Of a stretch of DNA of 64,000 nt, positions 8,513 to 17,235 are shown piece after piece (within the stretch, counting starts at the first letter, position 1; each line of letters begins with the position of its first letter). The notes below the pieces were generated by a model. That model saw nothing but the letters and a program-made list of their open reading frames with translations, was not told the origin of the DNA and made no database searches. The DNA is taken from assembly GCA_965277695.1 (NCBI GenBank), contig CBDIDQ010000059.1, forward strand, positions 62,001-126,000. Reading direction: 5' to 3'. Origin of the DNA: JABSOG01 sp965277695 (GTDB lineage: Bacteria > Pseudomonadota > Gammaproteobacteria > Enterobacterales > Alteromonadaceae). The translations under genes were made by a program, and so were the position numbers.

Positions 8513-8764
8513 ATGGCTCAAGTAGAACTTTACACCAAAGGTACATGCCCTTACTGTGTTCGTGCAAAAGCATTGCTCGACAACAAAGACGTGAAATACA
8601 AAGAGATCCGTATTGATCAGTTTCCAGAGCTTCGCTCAGAAATGATTGATCGTGCCAACGGTGGTTACACTGTTCCGCAGATTTTCATTGATGAAAAACA
8701 TATCGGCGGTTGCGACGAGATGATGGAATTGGAAAGAGATGGGCGTTTAGACGCTATCCTTTAA
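8513..8764 (+). CDS. grxC: Glutaredoxin 3
   Basis: Small cytosolic thiol-disulfide oxidoreductase of 83 residues, using glutathione to reduce disulfides and mixed glutathione disulfides. The dithiol active site CPYC is at residues 12-15, followed by the family's TVPQIFID cis-proline motif and the GGCDE glutathione-binding segment. It lies 17 bases after the rhodanese gene with a purine-rich ribosome site (AAAGAGAGA), so the two are probably co-transcribed. A strong terminator follows. Confidence 0.95.
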   Translation: MAQVELYTKGTCPYCVRAKALLDNKDVKYKEIRIDQFPELRSEMIDRANGGYTVPQIFIDEKHIGGCDEMMELERDGRLDAIL

Positions 8765-8781
8765 CCTTCCCCAAATAATTC

Positions 8782-8813
8782 AAAACGGCGGGTGTTATCC
8801 CCGCCGTTTTTTT
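8782..8813 (+). terminator. Rho-independent terminator after grxC
   Basis: An 11-bp stem AAAACGGCGGG / CCCGCCGTTTT with a 7-base loop is followed by a T run. It separates the yibN-grxC unit from secB. Confidence 0.9.
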
Positions 8814-8865
8814 AACTTTAATAATTTCTAGACAAACTCTAGATAAACGCTAAATAGGAAAAACA

Positions 8866-9369
8866 ATGTCAGACCAACAAGCTAACGGTGCAGCAGAACA
8901 GCAAGGCCCACAATTCGCTATCCAACGTGTATACACCAAAGATATTTCTTTTGAAGCGCCTAACACACCGGCCATTTTCAAAACAGAATGGAAACCAGAA
9001 GTTAAATTGGACCTAGATACGCGTTCAAACAAGCTGGAAGAAAATGTTTATGAAGTGGTTTTGGCGTTAACTGTTACTACTAAAATCGGTGAAGAAACGG
9101 CTTTCTTGTGTGAAGTTCAACAAGCTGGTATTTTCACTATCTCTGATGGCGAAGGCATGGCCGAAGGTCAAGTAGCTCACATGTTGGGTTCTTACTGCCC
9201 TAATTTGTTATTCCCATATGCTCGTGAAACTATCTCAAACTTGGTTAACCGTGCTACTTTCCCACAATTGAACTTGGCTCCAGTTAACTTCGATGCGTTG
9301 TTCGCTCAGTACGTACAACAGCGTCAAGCAGAAGCTGCCGGCGCTAGCACTGAAACAGCAGACGCATAA
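8866..9369 (+). CDS. secB: Protein-export chaperone SecB
   Basis: Tetrameric cytosolic chaperone that keeps preproteins unfolded and delivers them to SecA. The 167 residues match the family's usual length plus a slightly long Ala/Glu/Gln-rich tail. Recognisable segments are FAIQRVYTKDISFEAPN near residue 17, FLCEVQQAGIF near 85 and the SecA-contact region LGSYCPNLLFPYARETI near 107. It sits between grxC and gpsA, the standard order in this class, and has its own ATG after a terminator, so it may begin a new transcript shared with gpsA. Confidence 0.97.
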   Translation: MSDQQANGAAEQQGPQFAIQRVYTKDISFEAPNTPAIFKTEWKPEVKLDLDTRSNKLEENVYEVVLALTVTTKIGEETAFLCEVQQAGIFTISDGEGMAEGQVAHMLGSYCPNLLFPYARETISNLVNRATFPQLNLAPVNFDALFAQYVQQRQAEAAGASTETADA

Positions 9370-9394
9370 GCTGGCTATTCAGACAACAGTTGAA

Positions 9395-10393
9395 ATGGCT
9401 GCTGATATAACCATTTTAGGGGCGGGGTCTTACGGCACCGCCCTTGCCATGTGCTTCTCTCGTAATGACAATAAAACATTACTGTGGGGACGCAATCCTG
9501 AGCACCTTGCTCAAATGACTAAAGATCGCTGTAATCAGCGTTATCTACCTGATGCCCAATTTCCACAGTCGCTTTATATTGAGGCGGATTTGGAAACTGC
9601 GGTTCGCGCCAGCTCAAATATTCTCGTCGTGGTACCTAGCCATGCTTTTGGCGCAATGCTCAAACAAATCAAACCTTTTTTAACCGCTGATGCCCGAGTT
9701 TTGTGGGCGACCAAAGGTTTAGAGCCTGATACCGGCCGATTGCTACAAGAGGTCGCGCTCGATATTCTCTCTGCTGATGTGCCGCTGGCGGCATTATCTG
9801 GTCCCACTTTTGCCAAAGAAATGGCGCAAGGGTTACCTACGGCGATTTCTCTGGCGTCAAACGATCCAGATTTCACTCAAGTTATCTCTGATTTATTACA
9901 TTGCGAAAAATCTTTTCGGGTTTACAGTAATGACGACTTTATTGGTGTACAACTCGGTGGTGCGGTTAAAAACGTTATTGCTATTGGTGCCGGTATTGCT
10001 GATGGTATCGGTTTTGGTGCTAATGCCCGGGTGGCATTAATTACCCGAGGAATGGCTGAACTATGTCGTCTCGGTCATGCGGTTGGCGCAAAGAAAGAAA
10101 CCTTTATGGGAATGGCCGGACTCGGTGATTTAGTCCTGACCTGCACTGACAATTTATCGCGTAATCGTCGTTTTGGTCTGGCTTTAGGCAGCGGCTCTGG
10201 CGTTGAAGAGGCGATGGAGAGTATTGGTCAGGTCGTTGAAGGTTTTCGTAATACCAAAGAAGTCTATTTATTGGCTCAGCGCAAAGGCGTTGAAATGCCC
10301 ATCACCGAACAAATTTATGCGGTGCTGTATCAGGGCAAATCGCCTAAAGAAGCGGCGATGAATTTGTTGGGGCGAGAAAAAAAGGCCGAATGA
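9395..10393 (+). CDS. gpsA: Glycerol-3-phosphate dehydrogenase (NAD(P)+)
   Basis: Reduces dihydroxyacetone phosphate to sn-glycerol-3-phosphate for phospholipid synthesis. From the ATG at 9395 the protein has 332 residues. It opens directly with the dinucleotide-binding loop ITILGAGSYGTALA, followed by LWGRNPEH, SGPTFAKE near residue 140, the catalytic lysine in GGAVKNVIAIGAGI near 190 and MAGLGDLVLTCT near 250. A longer reading from 9293 would overlap secB by 77 bases with unrelated residues and is rejected. It follows secB by 25 bases. Confidence 0.95.
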   Translation: MAADITILGAGSYGTALAMCFSRNDNKTLLWGRNPEHLAQMTKDRCNQRYLPDAQFPQSLYIEADLETAVRASSNILVVVPSHAFGAMLKQIKPFLTADARVLWATKGLEPDTGRLLQEVALDILSADVPLAALSGPTFAKEMAQGLPTAISLASNDPDFTQVISDLLHCEKSFRVYSNDDFIGVQLGGAVKNVIAIGAGIADGIGFGANARVALITRGMAELCRLGHAVGAKKETFMGMAGLGDLVLTCTDNLSRNRRFGLALGSGSGVEEAMESIGQVVEGFRNTKEVYLLAQRKGVEMPITEQIYAVLYQGKSPKEAAMNLLGREKKAE

Positions 10394-10531
10394 TCCGTTT
10401 GTTAACATAGCGTGGCTGGCGGTATTTGCGTCGTCAGTTCTGTTATCTGGTGATCACTAAAAGTGGTTTGGCAAAAAACAAAAGATGTTATCATGCCCGG
10501 CTTGAAAAGATAACCGAGAGCCATTGTCACC

Positions 10532-10996
10532 ATGTTCCATATCGCCCTTTATGAACCCCGAATCGCACCAAATACCGGTAATATCATTCGCTTAGCCGCT
10601 AATAACGGTTGTGCCCTACATCTTATCGAACCTTTAGGGTTTGATTTTGAAGAGAAAAAACTCCGTCGGGCAGGTCTGGATTACCATGATTTGTCTAACG
10701 TGACCCGCCATGCAAACTACCAAGCTTTTTTGACCGCTGTCGCAGGACGACGAATTCTGGCCAGTACCACCAAAGGCAGTCGACCTCACGATCAGATGGA
10801 TTACCAACCTGGTGATGTGTTGCTATTTGGCTCCGAAACCCATGGTTTACCGGATGATGTGCTTAATAGTATTGATGTCAGCCATCGTTTGCGGATCCCC
10901 ATGATCGCCAGTAGTCGTAGTATGAACTTGTCGAATGCAGTTGCCGTAGTCAGTTTTGAAGCGTGGCGGCAGCAGGGTTTTGCTGACGGGGTTTAA
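10532..10996 (+). CDS. trmL: tRNA (cytidine/uridine-34-2'-O)-methyltransferase
   Basis: SPOUT-fold enzyme that methylates the ribose of the wobble base in certain leucine tRNAs. It has 154 residues. The N-terminal motif YEPRIAPNTGNIIRLAANN and the knotted cofactor-binding C-terminus (LLFGSETHGLP, then IPMIASSRSMNLSNAVAV) identify the TrmL branch. It comes after gpsA with 138 bases between, and is followed by a short tandem repeat. Confidence 0.95.
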   Translation: MFHIALYEPRIAPNTGNIIRLAANNGCALHLIEPLGFDFEEKKLRRAGLDYHDLSNVTRHANYQAFLTAVAGRRILASTTKGSRPHDQMDYQPGDVLLFGSETHGLPDDVLNSIDVSHRLRIPMIASSRSMNLSNAVAVVSFEAWRQQGFADGV

Positions 10997-10999
10997 CAC

Positions 11000-11034
11000 T
11001 TAACAATTAACAATTAACAATTAACAATTAACAA
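11000..11034. repeat. 9-bp tandem repeat (TTAACAATT)n
   Basis: About four copies of TTAACAATT follow immediately after the trmL stop. A degenerate array of the same unit occurs at 34313-34372 after the acetolactate synthase gene. The TTAAC core also recalls the minisatellite at the start of the window. Confidence 0.9.
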
Positions 11035-11107
11035 CGAAAAGCAGAGCAGAGCAAAACCAAAAGCTTATGTACGAGTGTTATTTGGAAATAAATAAGGAAT
11101 TGTTATT

Positions 11108-11815
11108 ATGAAGACAAGTATCACCGACTTTATGCTAAACCAACAGCCTTTTGCTGGTGTTGAAGTTGCTGATCTGATCATCCATCAATGCGACTTTGCG
11201 GTTAAGGGTTATCAGGATACATTTTTCACTGAGCTGGGCATTGCCTTTCCAGATAGTTTGAATCGGGCAGTGAATAAACGCAAAGCTGAGTTTTTGGCTG
11301 GGCGTTATTGCGCCAAAACGGCATTGGCGCAACTGGGTATTAGCAATTACGCCATTACTGTCGGTAAACATCGTTGCCCGGTATGGCCTGCTGGGGTTAA
11401 AGGTTCAATTACTCACAGTAACACTACCGCCTTGGCTGTGGTGACCTCACAAGCCACAGTACTTGGGGTGGGCATTGATATCGAAAGTATTATCACTGAA
11501 AAAACCATGAGTGATATCCAAGATGCCATTCTCTATGGTGATGACTATCAACTGTTGGAGCGACCGGGGATTGCCAAGGAAGTGTTGTTTTCATTGATTT
11601 TCTCGATAAAAGAGAGCTTCTTTAAAGCGGCTTACCCTTCAACGGGTTATTACTTTGATTTTGATGCGGTGCGGATCACCGAATTGGATTTTGACAATCA
11701 TCGTTTTACTTTGCGGCTGTGCCAAGATTTGAATCCGCAGTTGAGCAGTGGTGCGGTGTTTAGTGGCCAGTTTTGTTTGCTTGAGGGTCAGGTATTGTCT
11801 TTGTTGGTGTTGTGA
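11108..11815 (+). CDS. 4'-phosphopantetheinyl transferase (EntD/Sfp type)
   Basis: Attaches the phosphopantetheine arm of coenzyme A to carrier proteins, making them active. It has 235 residues with the family's signature series: KRKAEFLAGRYCAK near residue 56, GSITHS near 99, the magnesium-binding VGIDIE near 119 and FSIKESFFKAAYP near 162. It stands alone, flanked by unrelated genes. Sfp-type enzymes often serve polyketide synthases, and this is the only one seen in the window, so it is a reasonable candidate to activate the five carrier domains encoded at 43-57 kb. That link is inference. Confidence 0.92.
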   Translation: MKTSITDFMLNQQPFAGVEVADLIIHQCDFAVKGYQDTFFTELGIAFPDSLNRAVNKRKAEFLAGRYCAKTALAQLGISNYAITVGKHRCPVWPAGVKGSITHSNTTALAVVTSQATVLGVGIDIESIITEKTMSDIQDAILYGDDYQLLERPGIAKEVLFSLIFSIKESFFKAAYPSTGYYFDFDAVRITELDFDNHRFTLRLCQDLNPQLSSGAVFSGQFCLLEGQVLSLLVL

Positions 11816-12043
11816 ATTGTATAAAGTGATTTTCTGGATTATTTCTCTGTTTTTTTTGGTATTTTTAATTGGATAGACTAGCCTTACAATCGTCTGGGAT
11901 ATCAATGCTACCGAGTTTAAAACCCTCAGGTTGTGTTGCTATTCTTGGTTGTAAATCTGGTTATTTTTGATATCAAAAATTAGGTTGTTATCAACATAAT
12001 AGCTGAATTTCTATGTAATTTAAAAATAAAAGAGAAGCATTTT

Positions 12044-12787
12044 ATGAGACAACTAATAAGAAATACAATAGTTTTATCAACGTGTGTTTTTGGAGTCAAT
12101 ATAGCAATGGCACAACCCGATCCCAAACCCTTTACGACGACTGACCTAAGCCCACTAGTACAGCGGAGTAACTTTGCCGTCGGTAAATCCTTTTACTTTA
12201 TGTTAGAGCATATTTCTCGCGGTGATCATCAATCCTTGTTCTCAGCGGTTGATTTGGTTGTGCTACAACAAGCGGCTAAAGATAATGATGCATTTAATCA
12301 GCGATCGATTCGTCGTATGCATGGCGTTTATAGTCAGGCTTGCCAGCAAGTAGAAGAACAACTACAAAGTCGTGACAATAGCGATAAGAGTAGCGATAAC
12401 AATAGTGATACAGTGGCAGCCAAAATGATGCTAACGGCTTTTAAGCAAATGGATCAATTAGATAAAAAAGCTTATGAGCAACGCTATCATCAAATTATGG
12501 ATGAGTTATCTGAACATGGGAGAGATATTGTTAACAGCCAATTATTGCCAAAAATCGCTGCTCATGGTGGTAGCTCGGGTATTGATTGGACGCAATTAAA
12601 ACTGGCTGATTTTGTTAAGTATCAGCCCGCGTTTCAATCTCGTTGTAATACATTAGAAATCGCAGCTGATCAGCTTAAGGGTGAGTTAACTAAAAAAGTG
12701 ACAAACGAGTTGAATAAAACCAGTGAAGGCGACGTTATTGGTATAGAAAAGACCACGTATTCATTAACAAACGAAGAGGACAAATAA
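12044..12787 (+). CDS. Exported protein of unknown function
   Basis: I do not recognise this 247-residue protein. It starts with a signal peptide (about residues 1-23, ending AMA before QPDPKPF). The mature part looks mostly helical and charged, with an Asn/Asp/Ser-rich insert near residue 115 (DNSDKSSDNNSD) that looks repeat-derived. Three cysteines are visible (one in the signal peptide, then QACQQ and SRCNT), so one disulfide is possible. It is followed after 2 bases by another small exported protein gene, so the two probably form a pair. Confidence 0.7.
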   Translation: MRQLIRNTIVLSTCVFGVNIAMAQPDPKPFTTTDLSPLVQRSNFAVGKSFYFMLEHISRGDHQSLFSAVDLVVLQQAAKDNDAFNQRSIRRMHGVYSQACQQVEEQLQSRDNSDKSSDNNSDTVAAKMMLTAFKQMDQLDKKAYEQRYHQIMDELSEHGRDIVNSQLLPKIAAHGGSSGIDWTQLKLADFVKYQPAFQSRCNTLEIAADQLKGELTKKVTNELNKTSEGDVIGIEKTTYSLTNEEDK

Positions 12788-12789
12788 TA

Positions 12790-13321
12790 ATGAAAAAATG
12801 TCTAATGAGTTTATGCTTAGCTGGTGGGTTAATCGGTTTTGAAGCGGCTGCGATTGATGTTCAATGTAATACTGGACAGATTGGTGGTTTAACCAAAACG
12901 GCCTATGTAACGGTAAAAACTGAAAACTTGGAATATTTTGTGCCGGGCTTTTTTTATACTATGATGACTTCGATTGATATTAATCAGAACATTCGTGGAC
13001 AATGGGCTGTTGGGGGAAACAAAAGTGCATTTCAACCAGCCAGTGCCATTATTTATATTGCCGGCGTTGATATCGAAGGGGCTTGGCGCAAAGTCAATGG
13101 CTCTGGGGGATTGTCGTTGATTTCTGGTGATATTTGTCAGTCAGCTTACACGCAAGTCATTTATTGATCCTATCCTAACCTGCAAGGTGGGCATTCTTAG
13201 TGTCGTCGTCAGCGGATTTATCCGTGAAGAATACTCACCGAATTATAACGCAAGTGATTTCAGTCAGCCGTCAACTAATCGTTACATCATTGATCTACAG
13301 AGCTGTCAAATAGAGTGCTAA
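12790..13321 (+). pseudogene. Small exported protein gene with a frameshift
   Basis: Unknown function. The frame from 12790 encodes a signal peptide (MKKCLMSLCLAGGLIGFEAAA) and a short cysteine-containing beta-rich domain, then stops at 13167 after QVIY. Removing one T from TTTATTGATCC lets the frame continue as YDPILTCKVGILSVVVSGF to a stop at 13321 after SCQIEC. The joined reading gives about 176 residues with paired cysteines, typical of a small exported beta protein. I infer a single-base insertion near 13165. It lies 2 bases after the previous gene. No family is recognised. Confidence 0.6.
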
Positions 13322-13423
13322 ACGTGTTGTCTATACATCTGGACATTGCTTTAAAGACTGTTTATTCTGCTGTGTATCCACATGCCCTAAACTTGTATTT
13401 TAGTGAAAGATAAGGTAACAACT

Positions 13424-14740
13424 ATGTCTGCTCTTAACCAAACCCATGATATCAATTTGACCAGCTGGGTTGAGTCTGCCAATGCGGCTGATACTGATTT
13501 TCCGATCCAAAATCTGCCTTTTGCCGTTTTCCGTCGAGCCAACTCAAATGAAGCCTTTCGCGGTGGTGTGGCTATTGGCGATCAGGTCGTTGATTTGGCT
13601 GCTTTGTCACAGGCCAATGTATTTTCTGGCGACACTGCTACCGCTTTAACGGCTTGTAGCAAACCACAACTGAATGATTTTATGGCCATGGCACCGAGTG
13701 TCTGGTCTGCCTTGCGTTTAGCCTTGTCAGAAGCGCTCTCTACAGGTGCTGCTTTGACTGATGCCGTAACAGCTTGCTTGGTTGCTCAAGCAGATGTTGA
13801 ATACGATTTACCTTGTCATATCGGTGACTATACCGACTTTTATACTTCTATTTTCCACGCCACTAGTGTGGGTTCATTGTTCAGACCTGACAACCCATTA
13901 TTGCCAAACTACAAATGGTTGCCGATTGGTTATCACGGTCGTTCATCTTCGATTGATGTCTCTGGTCAGGCTTTTCATCGCCCTAAAGGGCAGACTAAAG
14001 CACCGACCGCTGAGGTGCCAAGTTTTGGCCCGTGTAAACGTCTGGACTACGAAATGGAAGTGGGCATTTACATCGGTGGCGGCAATGCATTAGGCGATGC
14101 TATTGACATTGATGACGCAGACAATCACGTTTTTGGTCTATGTTTATTTAATGACTGGTCGGCTCGTGACATGCAAGCGTGGGAATATCAGCCATTGGGT
14201 CCGTTTTTGGCCAAGAACTTTGCTTCAACGGTTTCTCCGTGGATCATCACTAACGAAGCTATGGCTCCGTTTAGAGCTTCATGGAGCAGAGACAATGCCG
14301 ATCCGCAACCAATGGATTATCTCAGCAGTGCTCGCAACAGTGAACAAGGTTCATATGACGTTGAATTAGAAGTTTTCCTCGAAACTGAAAAAATGCGTGA
14401 AGCGGGTGATGCACCAGCCAAGTTAAGCCAGTCTAACTTTTTGCATTCATACTGGACGGTGGCACAAATGGTTGCTCATCATACGGTGAATGGTTGTAAC
14501 TTCAAAGCGGGTGACTTCTTGGGTAGCGGTACTCAATCAGGCCCTGAGGCAGCAGAAGCCGGTTCGATGCTTGAATTGTCTAATGGTGGCAAACAGCAGA
14601 TTGATTTGGGTAACGGTGAAACCCGCACTTTCCTTGATGATGGTGATGCGGTGATCATGCGCGGCTATTGTCAAAGAGATGGTGCTGCCCGCATTGGTTT
14701 TGGTGAAGTGTCTGCTTTGGTATTACCTGCGAAAGGCTAG
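13424..14740 (+). CDS. fahA: Fumarylacetoacetase
   Basis: Last enzyme of tyrosine and homogentisate breakdown, splitting fumarylacetoacetate into fumarate and acetoacetate. The 438 residues contain the family's metal and catalytic segments: DYTDFYTSIFHATSVG near residue 133, PIGYHGRSSSI near 167, the metal glutamates in DYEMEVGIYIG near 208, DWSARDMQAWEYQPLGPF near 243 and the C-terminal LGSGTQSGPE. I choose the ATG at 13424 over the in-frame GTG at 13403 because of the family's N-terminus. No homogentisate dioxygenase or maleylacetoacetate isomerase lies beside it. Confidence 0.95.
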   Translation: MSALNQTHDINLTSWVESANAADTDFPIQNLPFAVFRRANSNEAFRGGVAIGDQVVDLAALSQANVFSGDTATALTACSKPQLNDFMAMAPSVWSALRLALSEALSTGAALTDAVTACLVAQADVEYDLPCHIGDYTDFYTSIFHATSVGSLFRPDNPLLPNYKWLPIGYHGRSSSIDVSGQAFHRPKGQTKAPTAEVPSFGPCKRLDYEMEVGIYIGGGNALGDAIDIDDADNHVFGLCLFNDWSARDMQAWEYQPLGPFLAKNFASTVSPWIITNEAMAPFRASWSRDNADPQPMDYLSSARNSEQGSYDVELEVFLETEKMREAGDAPAKLSQSNFLHSYWTVAQMVAHHTVNGCNFKAGDFLGSGTQSGPEAAEAGSMLELSNGGKQQIDLGNGETRTFLDDGDAVIMRGYCQRDGAARIGFGEVSALVLPAKG

Positions 14741-14753
14741 AGACAGGAGTAAT

Positions 14754-14855
14754 TTCACCACAAAGAACATAGCTAAAAAGAAACCAAGATGCGGCAGCAA
14801 TTACTTTGTCTTTTGCTTTTGACCTCCTCTGTGTTCTCTGTGTCTCTGTGGTGAA
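14754..14855. repeat. Palindromic intergenic element bounded by TTCACCACA
   Basis: The element begins TTCACCACAAAG and ends in the inverse CTCTGTGGTGAA, with a purine/pyrimidine-biased tract (CTCTGTGTTCTCTGTGTCTC) before the right end. It pairs with a second element at 14968. Such short dispersed palindromes occur in intergenic DNA of many proteobacteria. No gene is seen in 14741-15057. Confidence 0.7.
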
Positions 14856-14967
14856 TAAGCTTTTGACTTTAAAGAACAAAATGATCTAAAAGTAACAATA
14901 ACCCAAGAGTTCGTGATATAGGCGGTGTTAATGTAGTGCTTCAACGTGTCGTGTTCTGTTCTTTTTT

Positions 14968-15036
14968 TATCACCACAGAGGCACAGAGGACACGGAGAAA
15001 AGCAAAATCACTTGAAATTATCCCTGTGGTGAGGAT
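14968..15036. repeat. Second palindromic element bounded by TCACCACAG
   Basis: It starts ATCACCACAGAGGCACAGAG and ends CTGTGGTGAGGAT. Its left arm is the reverse complement of the right arm of the element at 14754-14855 over about 30 bases with a few mismatches, so transcripts through the gap could fold into one long hairpin. Confidence 0.7.
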
Positions 15037-15057
15037 ATATGTTGAGAGATTAAGTTA

Positions 15058-15954
15058 ATGACTGATCAACAACGGTATCAACATCTAGTCAAATTGGCTT
15101 CATGGGGACCCCTCATCGCAGTCAGTTTACTTATCATCAGCAAGGTGTATGCCTTGGTGATGACTGACTCTGCCAGTATCATGGCGACATTAACCGATTC
15201 GATACTCGATATTGCCGCCTCAGGCATTAGTTTTTTTGTCATACGTTATGCTCTAGAGCCTGCCGATAACGAACATCGTTTTGGTCATGGCAAGGCCGAA
15301 TCATTGGCTGGTTTGGCTCAGGCGGCGTTTATTTGCGGCTCCTCAATGTTATTGGTGTTTCACGCCATTGGCCGATTATCTCAATCTGCGCAGATGCAAC
15401 ATCACGAAATAGGCATGTGGGTGGCGGTGTTTTCTATTGTTGTCACCTTGATATTGGTGCTGTTTCAGGTGTGGGTTATCAAGCAAACTGATTCTGTGGC
15501 GATCAGAGCCGATTCTTTACATTACAAAGGCGATTTACTGCTTAATGCCGCTGTACTGCTGGCAATTTGGTTAGCGGCGAAAGGTATCGAATATGTCGAT
15601 GCGATATTTGCTATTTTGATTGCTATCTACTTGATGTATAACGCTTGGACAGTCGCCCACGAAAGTGCTGATAGCCTGATGGACAAAGAACTGTCAGATG
15701 AAGAGCACCAGCAAATCCTTGCATTAGCCCTCGGTCATCCTCAAGTTAAAGGGGTTCATGAACTGCGAACCCGGCAGGCTGGACACACTAAATTTATCCA
15801 GATGCACGTTGAAATGGATGATGACCTCACGCTCTATGCTGCTCATGTTATTTCTGATGAAGTCGAACAGTCGATTATTGCCATGCTCGGTGACGTCGAT
15901 GTGATCATTCATGAAGATCCCCAATCTTTGGATGTTAAACGGTTTACCTCGTAA
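15058..15954 (+). CDS. fieF: Cation diffusion facilitator (FieF-like metal efflux pump)
   Basis: Inner-membrane antiporter exporting divalent metal (iron, zinc or cadmium) against protons. The 298 residues have the family layout: about six membrane helices (first near 14-32), the metal site pair TDSILDIAAS (helix 2) and ADSLHYKGD (helix 5), the loop HRFGHGKAESLAGLAQ between helices 2 and 3, and a C-terminal cytoplasmic ferredoxin-like domain containing HELRTRQAGHTKFIQMHVE. The D-x3-D and H-x3-D residues match FieF. The precise metal cannot be told from sequence. Confidence 0.93.
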   Translation: MTDQQRYQHLVKLASWGPLIAVSLLIISKVYALVMTDSASIMATLTDSILDIAASGISFFVIRYALEPADNEHRFGHGKAESLAGLAQAAFICGSSMLLVFHAIGRLSQSAQMQHHEIGMWVAVFSIVVTLILVLFQVWVIKQTDSVAIRADSLHYKGDLLLNAAVLLAIWLAAKGIEYVDAIFAILIAIYLMYNAWTVAHESADSLMDKELSDEEHQQILALALGHPQVKGVHELRTRQAGHTKFIQMHVEMDDDLTLYAAHVISDEVEQSIIAMLGDVDVIIHEDPQSLDVKRFTS

Positions 15955-16023
15955 CGCCTCGGGCTTGACGTCCGTCCCCAGCTGGTTATGATGAGCCATT
16001 ATTTATCAACGTCTTAACTTATT

Positions 16024-17235
16024 ATGAATGCAAACCAAGCCTATATTTTCGATGCCATTCGCACACCTCGTGGTCGGGGTCGCGCCACGGGTGCTTTACA
16101 TGAAGTCAAACCAGTTAATCTGCTAGCCAGCCTGCTTAATACTCTGCAACAACGTAATCAGTTTGATACTCAATATGTCGACGACATTGTGATGGGCTGT
16201 GTTACGCCTATTCTCGATCAGGGCGCTGATATCGCCAAAACGGCGGCGCTGCTGGCGGGCTGGCATGATAACTGTGCGGGCATCACCGTTAACCGTTTTT
16301 GTGCTTCAGGGCTGGATGCGGTGAATACTGCGGCGATGAAAGTACGCTCTGGCTGGGAGCATTTAGTTGTCGCAGGTGGGGTTGAATCGATGTCACGAGT
16401 GCCGATGGGCTCAGATGGTGGACCTTGGGCATATGACCCCCAAACCAGCATTAAAACTGGCTATATGCCGCAAGGTATTGGCGCGGATTTAATTGCCACT
16501 TTGGGCGGTTACAGCCGAGAAACGCTCGATGGTTTTGCTGTCAGTTCTCATCAAAAAGCCGCAGCGGCATGGCAAAGAAAGGCTTTTGCTAATGCTGTAA
16601 TAGCTGTTGTTGACAGTAATGGCATGACTATTTTAGACACTGACGAGTTGGTCCGCCCGGACTGTTCACTCGAAACACTCGGGGTACTTAAACCCTCATT
16701 TGCAAAAATAGGTGCGCTGGGTTTTGATCACGTAGCCAAAGAAAAATACCATCAGATTGAACGCATCAATCATTTGCATACCCCAGGAAATTCATCGGGC
16801 ATTGTTGATGGCGCAGCGGCAGTTTTGCTTGGTTCAAAGCAGGCGGCAGAGCAATTTGGTCTCAAACCCCGAGCGAAGGTGATTGCAACGGCATTGGTTG
16901 GCACCGACCCAACTATCATGTTGACTGGTCCTGCACCGGCTGCGGTTAAAGCGTTAAAAGTGGCGGGTCTCAGCATTGATGATATTGACTTGTTTGAAGT
17001 TAACGAAGCGTTTGCCTCAGTGGTATTACGCTTTGTTGATGAACTTAAAGTACCAATGGAAAAAGTTAATGTGAACGGCGGCTCTATTGCCATGGGTCAT
17101 CCGTTGGGCGCAACTGGCGCGATGATTTTAGGGGCTTTGCTTGATGAGCTAGAAGTCAGAGGTTTACAACGAGGTCTGGCTACGCTTTGTGTTGGTGGCG
17201 GTATGGGCATCGCAACAATTATCGAGAGGGTATGA
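16024..17235 (+). CDS. Acetyl-CoA acyltransferase (thiolase)
   Basis: Thiolase of 403 residues, the last step of a beta-oxidation round, releasing acetyl-CoA from 3-ketoacyl-CoA. The nucleophilic cysteine is in NRFCASGLDAV near residue 94. The other catalytic segments are GGVESMSRVPMG, NEAFAS, the histidine in GHPLGATGA near 357 and the acid/base cysteine in TLCVGGGMG near 389. It is the first gene of a three-gene operon and its stop overlaps the next start (GTATGA). Whether it prefers short or long chains cannot be read from the sequence. Confidence 0.93.
   Translation: MNANQAYIFDAIRTPRGRGRATGALHEVKPVNLLASLLNTLQQRNQFDTQYVDDIVMGCVTPILDQGADIAKTAALLAGWHDNCAGITVNRFCASGLDAVNTAAMKVRSGWEHLVVAGGVESMSRVPMGSDGGPWAYDPQTSIKTGYMPQGIGADLIATLGGYSRETLDGFAVSSHQKAAAAWQRKAFANAVIAVVDSNGMTILDTDELVRPDCSLETLGVLKPSFAKIGALGFDHVAKEKYHQIERINHLHTPGNSSGIVDGAAAVLLGSKQAAEQFGLKPRAKVIATALVGTDPTIMLTGPAPAAVKALKVAGLSIDDIDLFEVNEAFASVVLRFVDELKVPMEKVNVNGGSIAMGHPLGATGAMILGALLDELEVRGLQRGLATLCVGGGMGIATIIERV

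Noticed and set aside
9293..9395. Longer start for gpsA inside secB
   Set aside because: The extra residues overlap secB and precede the natural GpsA N-terminus at 9395.
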